Notes: generated by a model not told the origin, from the letters alone. Shown: positions 50,800-62,182, numbered from the stretch's first letter. The stretch is DNA of 64,000 nt from Fodinibacter sp963811825 (GCA_963811825.1 CAWESS010000024.1:62001-126000), one strand, 5' to 3'. A program made the numbers and translations.

Positions 50800-51812
50800 T
50801 CAGGCGTCCGGGTAGCCGTGCGGGTTGGCGCTCTGCCAGCGCCAGGTGTCGACGCACATGTCGTCGACGGTGCGGGTCGCCCGCCAGCCGAGCTCGGCCT
50901 CGGCGCGGGTGGCGTCGGCGCACGACGCGGCGATGTCGCCGGGCCGCCGGTCGACGATCTCGTAGGGCAGGTCGCGGCCGACGGCCCGGGGACGCCGCCA
51001 CCACCTCGAGCACCGAGTGCCGTGGCCGGTGCCGAGGTTCCACGTCGAGACCGGCGCGTCGACGGCATCCAGGCGGTTGAGCGCGGCGAGTGGCCGGCGG
51101 CGAGGTCCTCGACGTGGATGTAGTCGCGCACGCCGGTGCCGTCGGGCGTGGGGTAGTCGCCGCCGAAGACCGCAGCTTGTCGCGGCGCCCGACCGCGACC
51201 TGGGCCACGTAGGGCATGAGGTTGTTCGGGATGCCGCGCGGGTCCTCGCCGATCGTGCCCGACGGGTGCGCGCCGACGGGGTTGAAGTAGCGCAGCAGGG
51301 CGATCCGCCAGCTCGGGTCGGCGACGGCGACGTCGCGCAGGATCTGCTCCTGCATGAGCTTGGTCCGGCCGTAGGGGTTGGTCGCCGAGTGGGCGGTCCT
51401 CACCCATCGGCACCGGCGGCGTCCGCGCCGTAGACGGTGGCCGACGAGGAGAACACGAGCTTGTTCACGCCGTGCCGCCGCATCGCGCGGACCAGGGAGA
51501 ACGTGCTGCCGAGGTTGTTCTCGTAGTACTCGAGCGGCTTGGCTCACGCTCTCGCCGACGGCCTTGAAACCGGCGAAGTGGATCACCGCGTCGATCTGGT
51601 CGTTGGCGAAGAGGTGCTCGGTCTTGTCGTGGTCGGGGAGGTCGAACGAGTGCAGCTCAGCGGCTGCCCGGTGAGGGCCTCGAGGCGGCCCACGACCGCG
51701 GGCTTGGCGTTGGCGAAGGAGTCGACGACGACGACGTCGTGGCCGGCAGCCACGAGCTGGACGACCGTGTGGGACCCGATGTACCGGCACCACCGGAGAC
51801 GAGGACGCGCAT
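50800..51812 (-). CDS. galE: UDP-glucose 4-epimerase, heavily frameshifted
   Basis: Pieces in all three frames line up as GalE. These are the start VLVSGGAG plus YIGSH in another frame (Rossmann loop), then DAVIHFAGFKAVGESV, NPYGRTKLMQEQILRD (the Y-x3-K catalytic pair), RYFNPVGAHPSGTIGED, RDYIHVEDLAAGH and WRWQSANPHGYPDA before the stop at 50800. At least six single-base changes are needed; several are a lost G or C from a GG or CC pair. The enzyme interconverts UDP-glucose and UDP-galactose. I read the breaks as sequence errors. Confidence 0.8.
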
Positions 51813-51822
51813 GGCGACCAAC

Positions 51823-52250
51823 CTATCGGGATGCCGGGTCGACCGGGTCCCGCCTCGCTGACTGCTGCGGTAGTCGTCCTCGGGGAGGATGACGTTGAGC
51901 AACCACGACACGAGGGTGATGATGACGCCGAACACGGCATCCCAGAAGAACTCATCGATCGTGAAGGAGAGGTCCAGCCAGTCGCTGACCCACTCGGTCA
52001 CCTGGGGCATGAACGCGTTGACGAGGAAGATGAACAGGCCGAGCTCAGCACGATGAACGGCAGCGAGAGCAGCATCGCGATCGGCTTGATGACGGCGTTG
52101 AGCACCCGAAGATCAGCGCGACGAGGAAGATCGTCAGGACCTTGGTCGAGAAGGTGGACTCGTTCTCGGCCAGGTCGATCCCAGGGATGACGAGGGCGGC
52201 CACCCACAGGGCGACACCGTTGACAGCGCGCGGATCAGGAAGTTCTTCAC
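51823..52250 (-). CDS. Phage-holin-family (DUF360/YvlD-like) membrane protein, frameshifted
   Basis: Segments VKNFLIRAL, NGVALWVAALVIPGIDLAENESTF, KVLTIFLVALIFG, LNAVIKPIAMLLSLPFIVLS and LSFTIDEFFWDAVFGVIITLVSWLLNVILP follow in order in different frames, together making the four-helix YvlD/holin-IV-like fold of about 140 residues. Three breaks are each a lost G or C (CTGGTC to CTGTC, GGGG to GGG, AGCC to AGC). GTG at 52250 starts it; in the corrected frame a TAG at 51823-51825 ends it 11 bases before galE. The role is unknown; relatives are common next to stress and envelope genes. Confidence 0.65.
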
Positions 52251-52382
52251 GGTCGCAGCTGGCAGGTGGGATGCCGTGTGACCCGCTTTCGGCGCGCGGT
52301 CGAGGTGACATCGCTCGTGGATCCGTGCACCCGGGGTTCGACCGAGTCGGTTCGGGGGTGAGCCCGGCATACAGTGAGCGGC

Positions 52383-53465
52383 ATGAGTGAGGATGCCGTG
52401 ACGCTTCGGTCCGCGCTGGGCAGGCTGCCCGCCTACACGCCGGGGAAGCCGGCCGCGGCGCCGCCCGGTGTCACGGCCTACAAGATCAGCAGCAACGAGA
52501 ACCCGTACCCGCCCCTGCCGTCGGTGCTCGACGCCGTGCGCTCGGCCGCGGCCGAGATGAACCGCTACCCCGACATGGGCGTGCGCGCTGACGCCGGCGC
52601 TCGCCGATCGGCTCGAGGTGCCGACCGAGCGGCTGGCGTTCGGGCCGGGGTCGGTCGGGGTGCTCGGGCAACTCATCGCGGCGACGTTGACGCCGGCGAC
52701 GAGGTCGTCTTCGCGTGGCGGTCGTTCGAGGCGTACCCCATCATCGTGACGCTCGCCGGCGCCGTGCCGGTGATGGTGCCGCTGGGGGCCGGCGACCGGC
52801 ACGACCTCGAGGCGATGGCCGACGCGGTCACCGGGCGGACCCGGGTGGTGCTCGTCTGCTCGCCGAACAACCCGACGGGCACGACCGTCACCGACGCCGA
52901 GCTCGAGCTCTTCCTCGAGCGGGTGCCCCGTCACGTGCTGGTCGTCCTCGACGAGGCCTACCTGGAGTTCGTGACGGCCCCCGACTCACCCGACGCCCTC
53001 GCCGTGAACCGGTCGCGTCCCAACGTCGTCGTGCTGCGGACGTTCTCCAAGGCCTACGGGCTGCCGGCCTGCGGCTGGGGTATGCCGTGGCACACGAGCC
53101 CGTCGCCGAAGCGCTGCGCAAGACCGCGATCCCGTTCGGCGTGAACGCGTTGGCGCAGGTCGCCGCGGTGGCGTCGCTGACGGCATCCGACGAGCTCGAG
53201 GTGCGCGTCAAGGAGCTGGTGGCCGAGCGCGAGCGGGTGCTCGAGGCGCTGGCCGAGCAGGGCTGGGAGCTCAGCGACTCGCAGGCGAACTTCGTGTGGT
53301 TCGGGCTGGGTGAGGAGACGGCGGCGTTCGCGGCGGCCTGTCAGGATGCCGGGCTGACCGTTCGCCCGTACGGCACCGACGGGCGCGAGCGACCATCGCC
53401 GAGCGGGAGGCGAACGACCGGCTGATCGAGGTGGGGGAGCCTTCCTCGCCGCCCGCCGCTCCTGA
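52383..53465 (+). CDS. Histidinol-phosphate / aromatic aminotransferase family, frameshifted
   Basis: After repair about 360 residues. Motifs: YKISSNENPYPPLPSV at the start, LAFGPGSVGVL, CSPNNPTGT, VVLDEAYLEF, and the PLP lysine in LRTFSKAYGL. Then AGLRLGYAVA, and the end VGGAFLAARRS in a third frame before TGA at 53463-53465. The N-terminus and size match the HisC2/Pat type of actinobacteria, which acts on phenylpyruvate-type substrates as well as histidinol phosphate. Breaks near 52590, 53075 and 53385-53440 are single lost bases. It is transcribed away from the holin-family gene. Confidence 0.8.
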
Positions 53466-53498
53466 CCGGGGCACCCGCCCGCTCACGCGGCACCGCAC

Positions 53499-53598
53499 TG
53501 CGCCGCCGGACGTGCAATGGGCTTGACACCGCCCCTCAGCCCCACCGTTCGTGCTCAGCTGAGTGCGCAGGGTGGGCGATTGCACGTCCAGCGGCGCG
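53499..53598 (+). repeat. 100-nt element with 20-nt inverted arms, copy 1
   Basis: Left arm TGCGCCGCCGGACGTGCAAT (53499-53518) and right arm ATTGCACGTCCAGCGGCGCG (53579-53598) are complementary at 18 of 20 positions. The 60-base middle has a GTGCTCAGC motif shared with copy 2. It overlaps the 3' end of the TetR-like gene and lies 34 bases after the aminotransferase stop. Confidence 0.6.
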
Positions 53599-54128
53599 GT
53601 CGGCAGGGCCCGGCACGCATGAGGCCGGCCCACTGCACGGGCAGGCGGATGCCGTGGGGCCGGCTTCCGGTGGCTGGCCGCCGCAAGCCATCCACACCAG
53701 GGCCGCGACCCGGGTGGCCCAGTCGGCCGGCACCGGGCCGTGGGCGACGTGCAGCGAGTACCAGGAACCGGTGAGGAACGTGCCCGCGATGTCGAGGTCG
53801 GCATCGGCGGCGAGCTCACCGGCATCCACGGCTTGGGTGAGGATGCCGCGCAGCCGCGCCCGTCGGGGTGCCACGATGCGCTCGAGGTAGGCCTGGCGCA
53901 CCGCCGGCTCGACGTCATCGGCGAGCATGAGCCCGGCAAGCGGCAGGGCGCCGGCCTCCGTGATGCCGCGGCGGAAGTTCTCGAGCTCGGCGACGAGATC
54001 GCTGAACGGGACACCGGTGGCCACTGGCGCGGCGGCCTCGGCCAGGTGGGCCACGGCGTCGACGACGAGCGCGGTCTTGTCCGGCCAGCGGCGGTAGATG
54101 GCCGGGCGGGTGGTGCCGGCGGCGTGGG
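53536..54128 (-). pseudogene. TetR-family regulator lacking its N-terminus
   Basis: The ligand-binding part (FSDLVAELENFRRGITEAGALPLAGLML, RRARLRGILTQAVDAGELAADADLDIAGTFLTG) and the end of the DNA-binding domain (VAHAAGTTRPAIYRRWPDKTALV, one frame over) are clear. Upstream of about 54128 the expected start of the HTH is gone. In its place is the 3' end of a membrane protein reading the other way. The C-terminus also runs on through the inverted repeat with no stop until 53536. A deletion between two genes, or a misjoin, is the simplest cause. Confidence 0.6.
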
Positions 54129-54129
54129 C

Positions 54130-54296
54130 GACCGCCGGCGCCGACCTGGCACCTCGTGCTCGCCGTGGGCGCCCTGGTCGGGGTGGCGCTCACCGCCGAG
54201 GCCCTCGGATCAGGGGTCGCGTTGGTGCTGGTCGCGGCGGTGACGGTGGCAGTGCTCCTGCGCCAGCTCGCCATGACCCGCGACCCGGCGTCCTGA
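54130..54296 (+). pseudogene. 3' remnant of a membrane-protein gene
   Basis: A frame on the plus strand gives WHLVLAVGALVGVALTAEAL followed by GVALVLVAAVTVAVLL and a TGA at 54294-54296, i.e. two membrane helices and an end. It has no start and abuts directly on the broken end of the TetR gene. The family is unknown. Confidence 0.4.
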
Positions 54297-54297
54297 C

Positions 54298-54399
54298 TGC
54301 GCCGCCGGACGTGCAGAGGGGCGCAGCTCCGGCATCCGAGGCCGGTGTCCTGTGCTCAGCCTCGACGGCGAGTCAGCCCATTGCACGTCCAGCGGCGCA
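54298..54399 (+). repeat. 100-nt element with 20-nt inverted arms, copy 2
   Basis: Left arm TGCGCCGCCGGACGTGCAG (54298-54316), right arm ATTGCACGTCCAGCGGCGCA (54380-54399). The arms are nearly identical to those of copy 1, and the middle again has GTGCTCAGC, otherwise differing. It lies 23 bases from the stop of the BNR-repeat gene and two from that of the membrane remnant. Confidence 0.6.
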
Positions 54400-54421
54400 G
54401 GCCGACCTCGTCGGCGCGCAC

Positions 54422-55604
54422 TCAGGCCTGGTCGAGGACCTCGACGGACAACACGGTCGGCAGGTGCCGGGCGATCTCGTCCCACGTCTCGCCCTCGTCG
54501 CGGCTGGCGAAGATCGACCCGGTGTTCGTCCCGAAGTAGACCCCGGCCGGTGAGCGCCGGTCACCGCTCATGCCCTGGCGCAGCACGGTGAAGAAGCACG
54601 ACTCCTGCGGCAGCCCGGCCCGCAGTGCCTGCCACGACGCCCCACCGTCGCGCGACCGCCAGACCGCCGCCGCGGCATCCGGCGGGTAGCGGCCGTCGCT
54701 GTCGCCGTTGAGCGGCACGGTCCAGATCGTCTGCGGCGTCGCGAGGGTGCGCGTGCAGCGGGAAGCCGAAGGTCGACGGCAGCCCGGCCGTGATGTCGTG
54801 CCAGCGTGAGCCCGCCGTCGTCGGAGCGCCAGACCCCGACGTGGTTCTGCTGGTAGAGCACAGCGTCGACCCCGTCGGCCCCACGAGCGGCGACGCTCGA
54901 CGTGGTGCACGCACAGCCCGGTGTGCCCGTCGGATGCCGCGCCGGGGTGGTCGCCTGCCCCTCACCGTCGGCCGGGTCGGCGAGGTCGTTGCGCCGCTCC
55001 CAGGTCACCCCACCGTCCTGCGTCGAGAACACGCCGGCCGCCGAGATGCCGACCCACATCCGCTCCGGGTCCGCCGGGTCGGCGACGATGGTGTGCAGCG
55101 TCAGCCCGGCGGCCCCCGGCCCCCACTCGCGGCGCCGACGGGTGGTCGGTCAGGCCCTTGACCTGCGAGAACGTCGCTCCGTCGTCGTCGCTCTCGAGCA
55201 GGGCCGCGGGCTTGGTGCCCGCGTACACCCGGCCGCCGGCGCGCGCCGAGCGACCACACCTGCGCGAACGAGTCGCCGAACGGCGCCGGCTCCCCGGTCC
55301 AGCCGATCGACTCGGCGAACTCCGGGTCGTCGGCGGCCCAGGTGTCCATCTGCCCGGTCGTCAGCTTGCGTCAGCTCCCAGGTGCGCGCCGCCGTCGGTC
55401 GGAGCGCCAGACCCCCGCGCCGGTCCAGTCGTTGCCACCGCCGGCCCACATCGTGCCCGTCGTCGGGGTCGGCGACGACGTGGTTGATCGCCCACCCGCC
55501 GCAGAACGGCCCCCGCACCGTCCAGGCCGAGCGGTCGGCATCCCCGTCGAGGACGAAGGCCCCCTTGGTCGTGCCCACCAGCAGGTGGATTCCCGCATCC
55601 GACA
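54422..55604 (-). CDS. BNR-repeat (sialidase-fold) protein, heavily frameshifted
   Basis: Repeated Asp-box-like units appear in different frames: WRSDDGGLT, STQDGGVTWERRND, ESDDDGATFSQVKGL, WRSRDGGASWQALRAGL, ASRDEGETWDEIARHLP. The start is IHLLVGTTKGAFVLDGD and the end LPTVLSVEVLDQA. About 390 residues after repair, no signal peptide. This is the seven-bladed exo-sialidase/YCF48-like propeller family; actinobacterial relatives are cytoplasmic and of unknown function, so the name does not prove glycosidase activity. Roughly seven single-base gaps are needed. Confidence 0.7.
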
Positions 55605-55781
55605 TCTCGCGCTCCTCCGGCGGCCCGCGGCGTCCTCGCGGGCGATGCCGTCCAGTCTCTCCACGAGATGCGAGTCCGGCAAGACCGACACGGGATGCCG
55701 TGCGCCGACGTCCGTCAGCGGCCATCCTTGGGTGACCGGAAGAACCATCCGTCCTGCCCTGTTCGAAGGTGAGAGGTGACG

Positions 55782-58073
55782 ATGCTCGAGATCGACCCGC
55801 CTGCTCACCGAGCTGACGCTGGAGGAGAAGGCCTCGCTGACCAGCGGGTCCGGCTTCTGGTACACCGCCCCGGTCGAGCGTCTCGGCATCCCGAGGATCA
55901 TGGTCATCGACGGCCCGCCGGTCTGCGGGCCCAGCCGGCGAGGCGACCAGATCGGGCTCGGCGGTTCAGCTTCCCGCGACCTGCTTCCCGACCGCGTCGG
56001 CGCTCGCGTCGTCCTGGAACCTGGACCTGCTGCGCCGGGTCGGCGACGCGCTGGCCAAGGAGGCCCGGGCCTCAACCTGTCGGTCCTGCTCGGCCCCGGC
56101 ATCAACATCAAGCGCTCGCCGCTGAGCGGCCGCAACTTCGAGTACATGTCCGAGGACCCGTTCCTGGCCGGCGAGCTCGGCGGTCGGCATCGTGGACGGC
56201 GTGCAGGCCAAGGGCGTGGGCACCTCCGTGAAGCACTACGCGGCCAACAACCCGGAGACCGACCGGCTGCGGGTCGACGCCCAGGTCGACGAGCGCACCC
56301 TGCGCGAGATCTACCTGCCCGCCTTCGAGCGCGTCGTCACGGAGGCGCCGTGGACGATCATGGGCTCCTACAACCTGATCAACGGCCTGTCGCCTCCGAG
56401 AACGCCTGGCTGCTGAACGCGGTGCTGCGCGAGGAGTGGGGCTTCGAGGGCCTCGTGATGTCGGACTGGGGCGCGGTCTACGACCGGGTGGCGGCCTGCT
56501 GGCCGGCCTCGACCTGGAGATGCCGCCGGCGCTGGCCGCAGCCCGGACGAGGTCGTCGCCGCCGTCGAGGCCGGCGAGCTCGACCGAGGCCGTGCTCGAC
56601 GACAGGGTCCGCATCGTGCTCGAGCTGGTCGGCCGAGGGCATGCCTGGCTGGACCTCGACGAGACCTTCGACGCCGACGCCCACCACGCGCTGGCGCGGC
56701 GAGGCCGCCGGCCGAGTCGATCGTGCTGCTGAAGAACGACGGCGTGCTGCCGCTGGGCGGCGACGCAGATCGCCGTGGTCGGCGAGTTCGCCCGTACTCC
56801 GCGCTACCAGGGCGCCGGGAGCTCGCAGGTCAACCCGACCCGGGTCGACACCCTGCTCGACGAGCTGCGGTGCGGCCTACGGCGACGTGCCCTTCGCCGG
56901 CGGGCTACGGAATCGGCGACGACGGCGCAGGACGACGCGCGCTACTCACCAAGGCCGAGCGGTCGCTGGCGCGGCCGGCGACCGTGGTCGTGCGTCATCG
57001 GGCTGCCCGGCGCCGACGAGTCCGAGGGCTTCGACCGGACGCACCTCAACCTGCCCGCCAACCAGCTCGCCACCCTCGAAGGCCGTGCGCGGCGGCCAAC
57101 CCGAACGTCGTCGTCGTGCTGGTCAACGGCTCGACCGTGGTGCTGGGCGAGTCACACCGTACGCCGGGCGCTCCTCGAGGCATGGCTCGGCGGCCAGGCC
57201 GCCGGCGGCGCGATCGCGGACGTGCTGACCGGGCGGTGAACCCGTCCGGCAGCTCGCCGAGACCGTCCCGCACCGGCTCGAGGACAACTCCGCGTACCTC
57301 AACTTCCCCGGCGACACGCAGGTCGTGCGCTACGGCGAGGGCCTGTTCATCGGCTACCGCGGCTACGACAAGGCCAACCGGACGTCGCGTTTCCGTTCGG
57401 GTTCGGCCTGACCTACACGACCTTCGCGTTGTCGGGGCTGTCGGTCGCGACCGCGGGTCGGTGGCCGACAACGCCCTCGGCGCGACCGTGTCGCGTCACG
57501 GTGACGAACGCCGGCGATCGGGACGGGCGCCGAGGTGGTACAGGTGTACGTGGCCGACGTCGAGTCGAGCGTCGCCCGAGGCCGGTCCGCGAGCTCAAGG
57601 GCTTCAGCAAGGTCGTCCTGGAGGCCGGGGAGTGCCGAGAGGTGTCAGTCGAGCTGGACCAGCGGGCGTTCTAGTTCTGGTCGTCCACCACGGCCGCTGG
57701 GCCGTCGAGGCCGGCGACTTCGCCCTGGCCGTCGGCACACACTCCCGCGACCTGCCCTGTCCGAGACGGTGCCGTCAAGGCGCCGCGGTGGCCCGTCCGC
57801 TGACCGCGGGACTCGACCTGCAGGAGTGGATGGCCGACAAGCCCGCGCCGCCGGCTGATCGAGGCCGCCGTGGCAGAACGGCAGCGCCCGCCGCCGTGCT
57901 GGAGGACGAGCTGATGAGCGTGATCGGCACCATGCCGATGACGCCCTGGCCGACTTCGACAGGGTCACCTCGACCGCCCCACCCTGGACCGCATCAGCGC
58001 CCAGTGGCAGCAGGAGTCGCGCCCACAAGGAGTTGACTCGGCGGCCGTCCTGCGGTTGCGTGGGGGCGCATGA
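55782..58073 (+). CDS. Glycoside hydrolase family 3 beta-glucosidase, very heavily frameshifted
   Basis: Motifs of a three-domain GH3 enzyme occur in order: LTLEEKASLTSG, NLSVLLGPGINIKRSPLSGRNFEYMSEDPFLAG, KGVGTSVKHYAANNPE, GLVMSDWGAVYDRVA (catalytic Asp), SIVLLKNDGVLPL, RYQGAGSSQVNPTRVDTLLDEL, VSVELDQRAF. The last belongs to the fibronectin-like end domain, and a spurious TAG follows at 57672. About 750 residues after repair, no signal peptide. It releases terminal glucose from beta-glucosides in the cytoplasm. At least fifteen frame changes occur, the highest density in the window. The end is inferred from an ATGA overlap with the next gene. Confidence 0.78.
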
Positions 58074-59088
58074 CCGTCATCGGATTCCACTGCTCCCACG
58101 AGCAGATCCCCCCCGGCAGGCTCCTCCACGACGTCCAGCACGCCGAGCAGGCGGGCTTCACCGCCGCGATGTCGTCGGACCACCTCTCCCCGTGGTGCGA
58201 GCGCCAGGGCGAGTCGGGGTTCGCGTGGTCCTTCCTCGGCGCCGCCCTCGCGACGACCGACCTGCCGTTCGGTGTCGTCACCGCCCCGGGCCAGCGCTAC
58301 CACCCCGCGATCACGGCCCAGGCGATCGCGACCCTCGCGAGCATGTTCCCCGGCCGCTTCTGGGCCGCCCTCGGCTCGGGCGAGGCCAGCAACGAGCGCG
58401 TCACCGGCGACGCCTGGCCCCGCAAGGACGTCCGCGACGCCCGGCTCCTCGAGTGCGTCGACGTCATCCGCCGGCTCCTGGCAGGCGAGGAGGTCGACCA
58501 CGACGGCCTCGTCACCGTCAACCGTGGTCGGCTCTGGACCCTGCCGGATGCCGTCCCGCCCCTCATCGGGCCGGCCGTCACCCCCGAGACCGCCGCCCGC
58601 CACGCCGACTGGGCCGACGGCCTCGTCACGGTCAACCAGCCGCTCGAGACCCTGCGCCGCGTGCTCGACGCCTACCGTGATGCCGGGGGACGAGGTGCGG
58701 CCCGCCTCCAGGTGCACCTCAGCTGGGCCCCGACCGACGACGAGGCGCTCGCCATCGCCCACGACCAGTGGCGCAGCAACGTCCACGGCCCCCCGGTCTC
58801 GTGGGACACCGAGACCGTCGAGGCCTTCGACACGATGGCGCAGACGGTGACCCCGGAGCAGGTCGCGAAGGTCGTCAACGTCTCCAGCGACCCGGCGCAG
58901 CACGTCGCGTGGATCCAGGAGTACGTCGAGCAGGGCTGGGAGGAGGTCTACCTCCACTTCGTCGGGCAGGAGCAGGAGGCCTTCATCGACACCTTCGGCG
59001 AGCACGTGCTGCCCCAGCTCGACCCCCGCCCGCCGGCCCCGCCATCACCGGCCGCGCGGCCGTCGAGCGCGAGGAGGCCACCCGATGA
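58070..59088 (+). CDS. LLM-class flavin-dependent oxidoreductase (TIGR03885-like)
   Basis: About 339 residues, TIM barrel of the luciferase-like family: IGFHCSHEQIPPGRLLHDVQHAEQAGF, SSDHLSPWCERQGESGFAW, TAPGQRYHPAITAQAIATLASMFPGRFWAALGSGEASNE. This matches the group annotated as non-F420 flavinoid oxidoreductases. Its substrate is unknown. Near 59030 one base is missing: the frame as written runs past the next start, while the other frame ends REEATR and TGA at 59086-59088, overlapping the next ATG by four bases. Confidence 0.82.
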
Positions 59089-60765
59089 GGCTCAGCCAGA
59101 CCGGGGACGTGTGGTGGAAGTCGGCGGTGTTCTACTGCGCCGACGTCGAGACCTTCCAGGACAGCAACGGTGACGGCGTCGGTGACCTGCGCGGGATGAC
59201 CGAGCGCATCGAGTACCTCGCCGACCTCGGTGTCACCTGCCTGTGGCTCATGCCGCTCTACCCGACGGCCGGGCGCGACGACGGCTACGACATCACCGAC
59301 TTCTTCGGCGTCGACCCGCGCCTGGGCACCCTCGGCGACTTCGTCGAGCTCGTCCGCACCGCCCGCAGCCGCGGCATCCGGGTCGTCGTCGACTTCGTCA
59401 TGAACCACACCTCCGACAAGCACCCGTGGTTCAAGAGCGCGCGCCGCAGCGTCGACGACCCCTACCGCCAGCACTACGTCTGGTCGGCGACCAAGCCGCC
59501 GAGCGGCAAGGCCGAGGTCGTCTTTCCCGACAAGGAGGACAGCATCTGGGAGCTCGACGAGAAGACCGGCGAGTGGTTCCTCCACCACTTCTACAAGACC
59601 CAGCCCGACCTCAACGTCGCCAACCCCGCCGTGCAGGAGGAGATCGCCCGCACCCTCGGCTTCTGGCTCGAGCTCGGGGTCGCCGGCTTCCGCATCGACG
59701 CCGTCCCGTTCCTCTTCGCCACCGACACCTACCCCGGGTCCGAGCCGGGCGGCTTCGACCCGCTAGCGCTACCTCAAGGACGTCCGTGACTTCGTGACCC
59801 GCCGCCTCGGGGACGCCGCGCTCCTGGGCGAGGTCAACCTGCCCTACCCGCAGCAGAAGGAGTTCTTCGGTGGCGCCGACGGCGACGGCCTCAACATGCA
59901 GTTCGACTTCATCGGGATGCAGCGCCTCTACCTCTCGCTCGCCCGTGAGGACGCCGGCCCGCTCGCCTCCGCGCTGCGCGAGCGACCCGACCTCGACGTG
60001 ACGAGCCAGTGGGCCAACTTCGTGCGCAACCACGACGAGCTGACCCTCGACAAGCTGAGCACCGCCGAGCGCAAGGAGGTCTTCGCGGCCTTCGGTCCCG
60101 ACCCCGACATGCAGCTCTACGGCCGCGGGCTGCGCCGCCGCCTCCCGACGATGCTCGGCGGCGACGAGCGCCGCATCCGCCTCGTCTACTCGCTGATGTT
60201 CTCCCTCCCGGGCACGCCGACGCTGTTCTACGGCGAGGAGATCGGCATGGGCGAGAACCTCGACGTCGAGGGTCGGCTCGCGGTGCGCACCCCGATGCAG
60301 TGGGATGCCGGACCCAACGGTGGCTTCTCGACCGCACCGAGGCGGCGGCTCACCCGTCCGCAGCCGACCGGCCTGTGGGCGCCCGAGCACGTCAACGCCG
60401 CCGCCCAGCGCCAGGACCCCGACTCGCTGTGGTCCTTCGTGCGCACGCTGATCCGCCGCTACCGGCAGATGCCGCAGATCGGCTGGTCCGAGGTCGAGGT
60501 GCTCGACCACGACGTGCCGGCGGTCCTGGCGCACGTCTGCCGGGTCGACGACTGGCGGCTGCTCGCCCTGCACAACCTCGGCGCCGAGGACGCGCTGGTC
60601 ACCCTGGAGCTGGGCCCGGTGCCGGAGGGGGCCGTGCTGCGCGACGTCCTCGACGGGCGCGAGGACCAGCCGCTCGACCCGGGCGGGCGGGTCGAGGTGC
60701 GCGTCGACGGCCACCGGGGGCGGTGGCTGCGGGTGCTGGCCCCCGGCGAGCAGGCCTACGCCTGA
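59085..60765 (+). CDS. GH13 alpha-amylase-family enzyme, trehalose-synthase-like, one frameshift
   Basis: About 560 residues. YCADVETFQDSNGDGVGDLRGM, DDGYDITDFFGVDPRLGTL and VVVDFVMNHTSDKHPWF are conserved regions I. GFRIDAVPF holds the nucleophile Asp, LLGEVNLPYP the acid Glu, and FVRNHDELTLDKL the third Asp. Residues match trehalose synthase (maltose to trehalose) and its relatives, but the fit is not exact. A base is extra near 59775: the codons CCG CTG CGC appear as CCGCTAGCGC. It is coupled to the flavin enzyme gene upstream. Confidence 0.82.
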
Positions 60766-60828
60766 TCCGGCACGGTCGACGCCGGATGCCGTGCGCCGTC
60801 ACCTGCCGCTTTGGTACCCGAGCGGCTG

Positions 60829-60843
60829 CCACCGGTACGGTGG
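60829..60843 (+). promoter_or_regulatory. Palindrome upstream of the 2-oxoacid dehydrogenase genes
   Basis: CCACCG-GTA-CGGTGG, a perfect 15-base palindrome in the 220-base gap before the E1-alpha gene, about 140 bases from its start. It could be an operator; the centre also contains a TACGGT that fits a -10 box. Nothing else is recognisable in the gap. Confidence 0.3.
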
Positions 60844-60985
60844 TCCCGACACCGGCAGTGACCGCCGCCACACCCAGCACCGCGGTCACACGACCCCTGT
60901 CGGCCGCGACGACGGACACCCCGCGACGCGCCGGCCGGCCCGACGCGGCATCCGTCACCACGGGCGCCCGGAGAAGGAGTGCCCA

Positions 60986-62182
60986 GTGAGCGACAACGAG
61001 GTCGCCCCCCTCGAGACGGCGTTCGGCGTGGACCACCACGTCACCCGCGCCGAGGCCCCCGAACGCCCCGTCCAGGACGGCGGCCCGGAGATGGTCCAGC
61101 TGCTCAACCCCGAGGGCGAGCGGGTCTACCACCCCGAGCACGACGCCGTCGTCGACGCCCTGACCGACGAGGAGGTGCGCGGGTTCTACCGCGACCTCGT
61201 GCTCATCCGGCGCTTCGACGCCGAGGCCACCGCCCTGCAGCGCCAGGGCGAGCTGGGCCTGTGGGCCAGCCTGCTCGGCCAGGAGGCCGCGCAGGTCGGC
61301 TCCGGCCGCGCGCTGCGCGCCCAGGACTACGCCTTCCCGACCTACCGCGAGCACGGCGTCGCCTGGTGCCGCGGGGTCGACCCGGTCAACCTGCTGGGCA
61401 TGTTCCGCGGGGTGAACCACGGCGGCTGGGACCCCAACGAGAAGAACTTCCACCTCTACACGATCATCATCGGCGCGCAGACGCTGCACGCGACCGGCTA
61501 CGCGATGGGCGTCCAGCGCGACGGCGCGGTCGGCACCGGTGACGAGGAGCGCGACACCGCCGTCATCGCCTACTTCGGTGACGGCGCGACGAGCCAGGGC
61601 GACGTCTCCGAGGCGCTCGTCTTCGCCGGCGTCAACAACAGCCCGGTCGTCTTCTTCTGCCAGAACAACCAGTGGGCCATCTCCGAGCCGAACGAGAAGC
61701 AGACCCGGGCGCCGCTCTGCACCGCGCGCGCGGGTTCGGCTTCCCCGGCATCCGCGTCGACGGCAACGACGTGCTCGCCGTGTACGCCGTGACCAAGGCC
61801 GCGCTCGACGCCGCCCGCACCGGCCAGGGCCCGACGTTCATCGAGGCGTACACCTACCGGATGGGCGCCCACACCACCTCCGACGACCCGACGAAGTACC
61901 GCGTGAGCGCCGAGGTCGAGGTGTGGAAGCACCGCGACCCGATCGAGCGCTTCAAGCGCTGGCTGCTCACGAGCGGGCGGGCCGACGCCGAGTTCTTCGA
62001 CGCCATCGAGGCGGAGTCCGACGACGCTCGGCACCTCGGTGCGCGAGCGGTGCCTGTCGATGCCCGAGCCCCCCGGAACCGACATGTTCGACAACGTCTA
62101 CGCCACGGCGCACCCGGTCATGGAGCGCGAGCGGGCCGAGTTCGTCGCCTACCAGGCGTCGTTCGAGGGAGCACAGGCGTGA
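60986..62182 (+). CDS. pdhA: 2-oxoacid dehydrogenase E1 component, alpha subunit, frameshifted
   Basis: About 398 residues. LGLWASLLGQEAAQVGSGRAL, then the thiamine-diphosphate motif YFGDGATSQGDVSEALVFAGVNNSPVVFFCQNNQW (GDG-x26-NN) and TFIEAYTYRMGAHTTSDDPTKYR. It decarboxylates pyruvate or a branched-chain 2-oxoacid; the residues do not settle which. The frame changes near 61715-61735 and again near 62040-62085. GTG at 60986 has GAGAAGGAG upstream. The stop overlaps the E1-beta start by four bases. Confidence 0.87.

Noticed and set aside
50771..50800. C-runs of seven and eight bases before galE's end as a phase-variation tract
   Set aside because: They lie after the galE stop and upstream of no gene that reads through them, in the part of the window with many homopolymer errors.
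59766..59775. A GCTAGC (NheI) site at the GH13 frameshift as a cloning scar
   Set aside because: The surrounding sequence is continuous gene sequence on both sides; one extra base explains the site by chance.
59085..60765. Reading the two halves of the GH13 gene as two separate enzymes
   Set aside because: The second half lacks the start of the barrel and the first half lacks the acid Glu and third Asp. One extra base at about 59775 joins them exactly.
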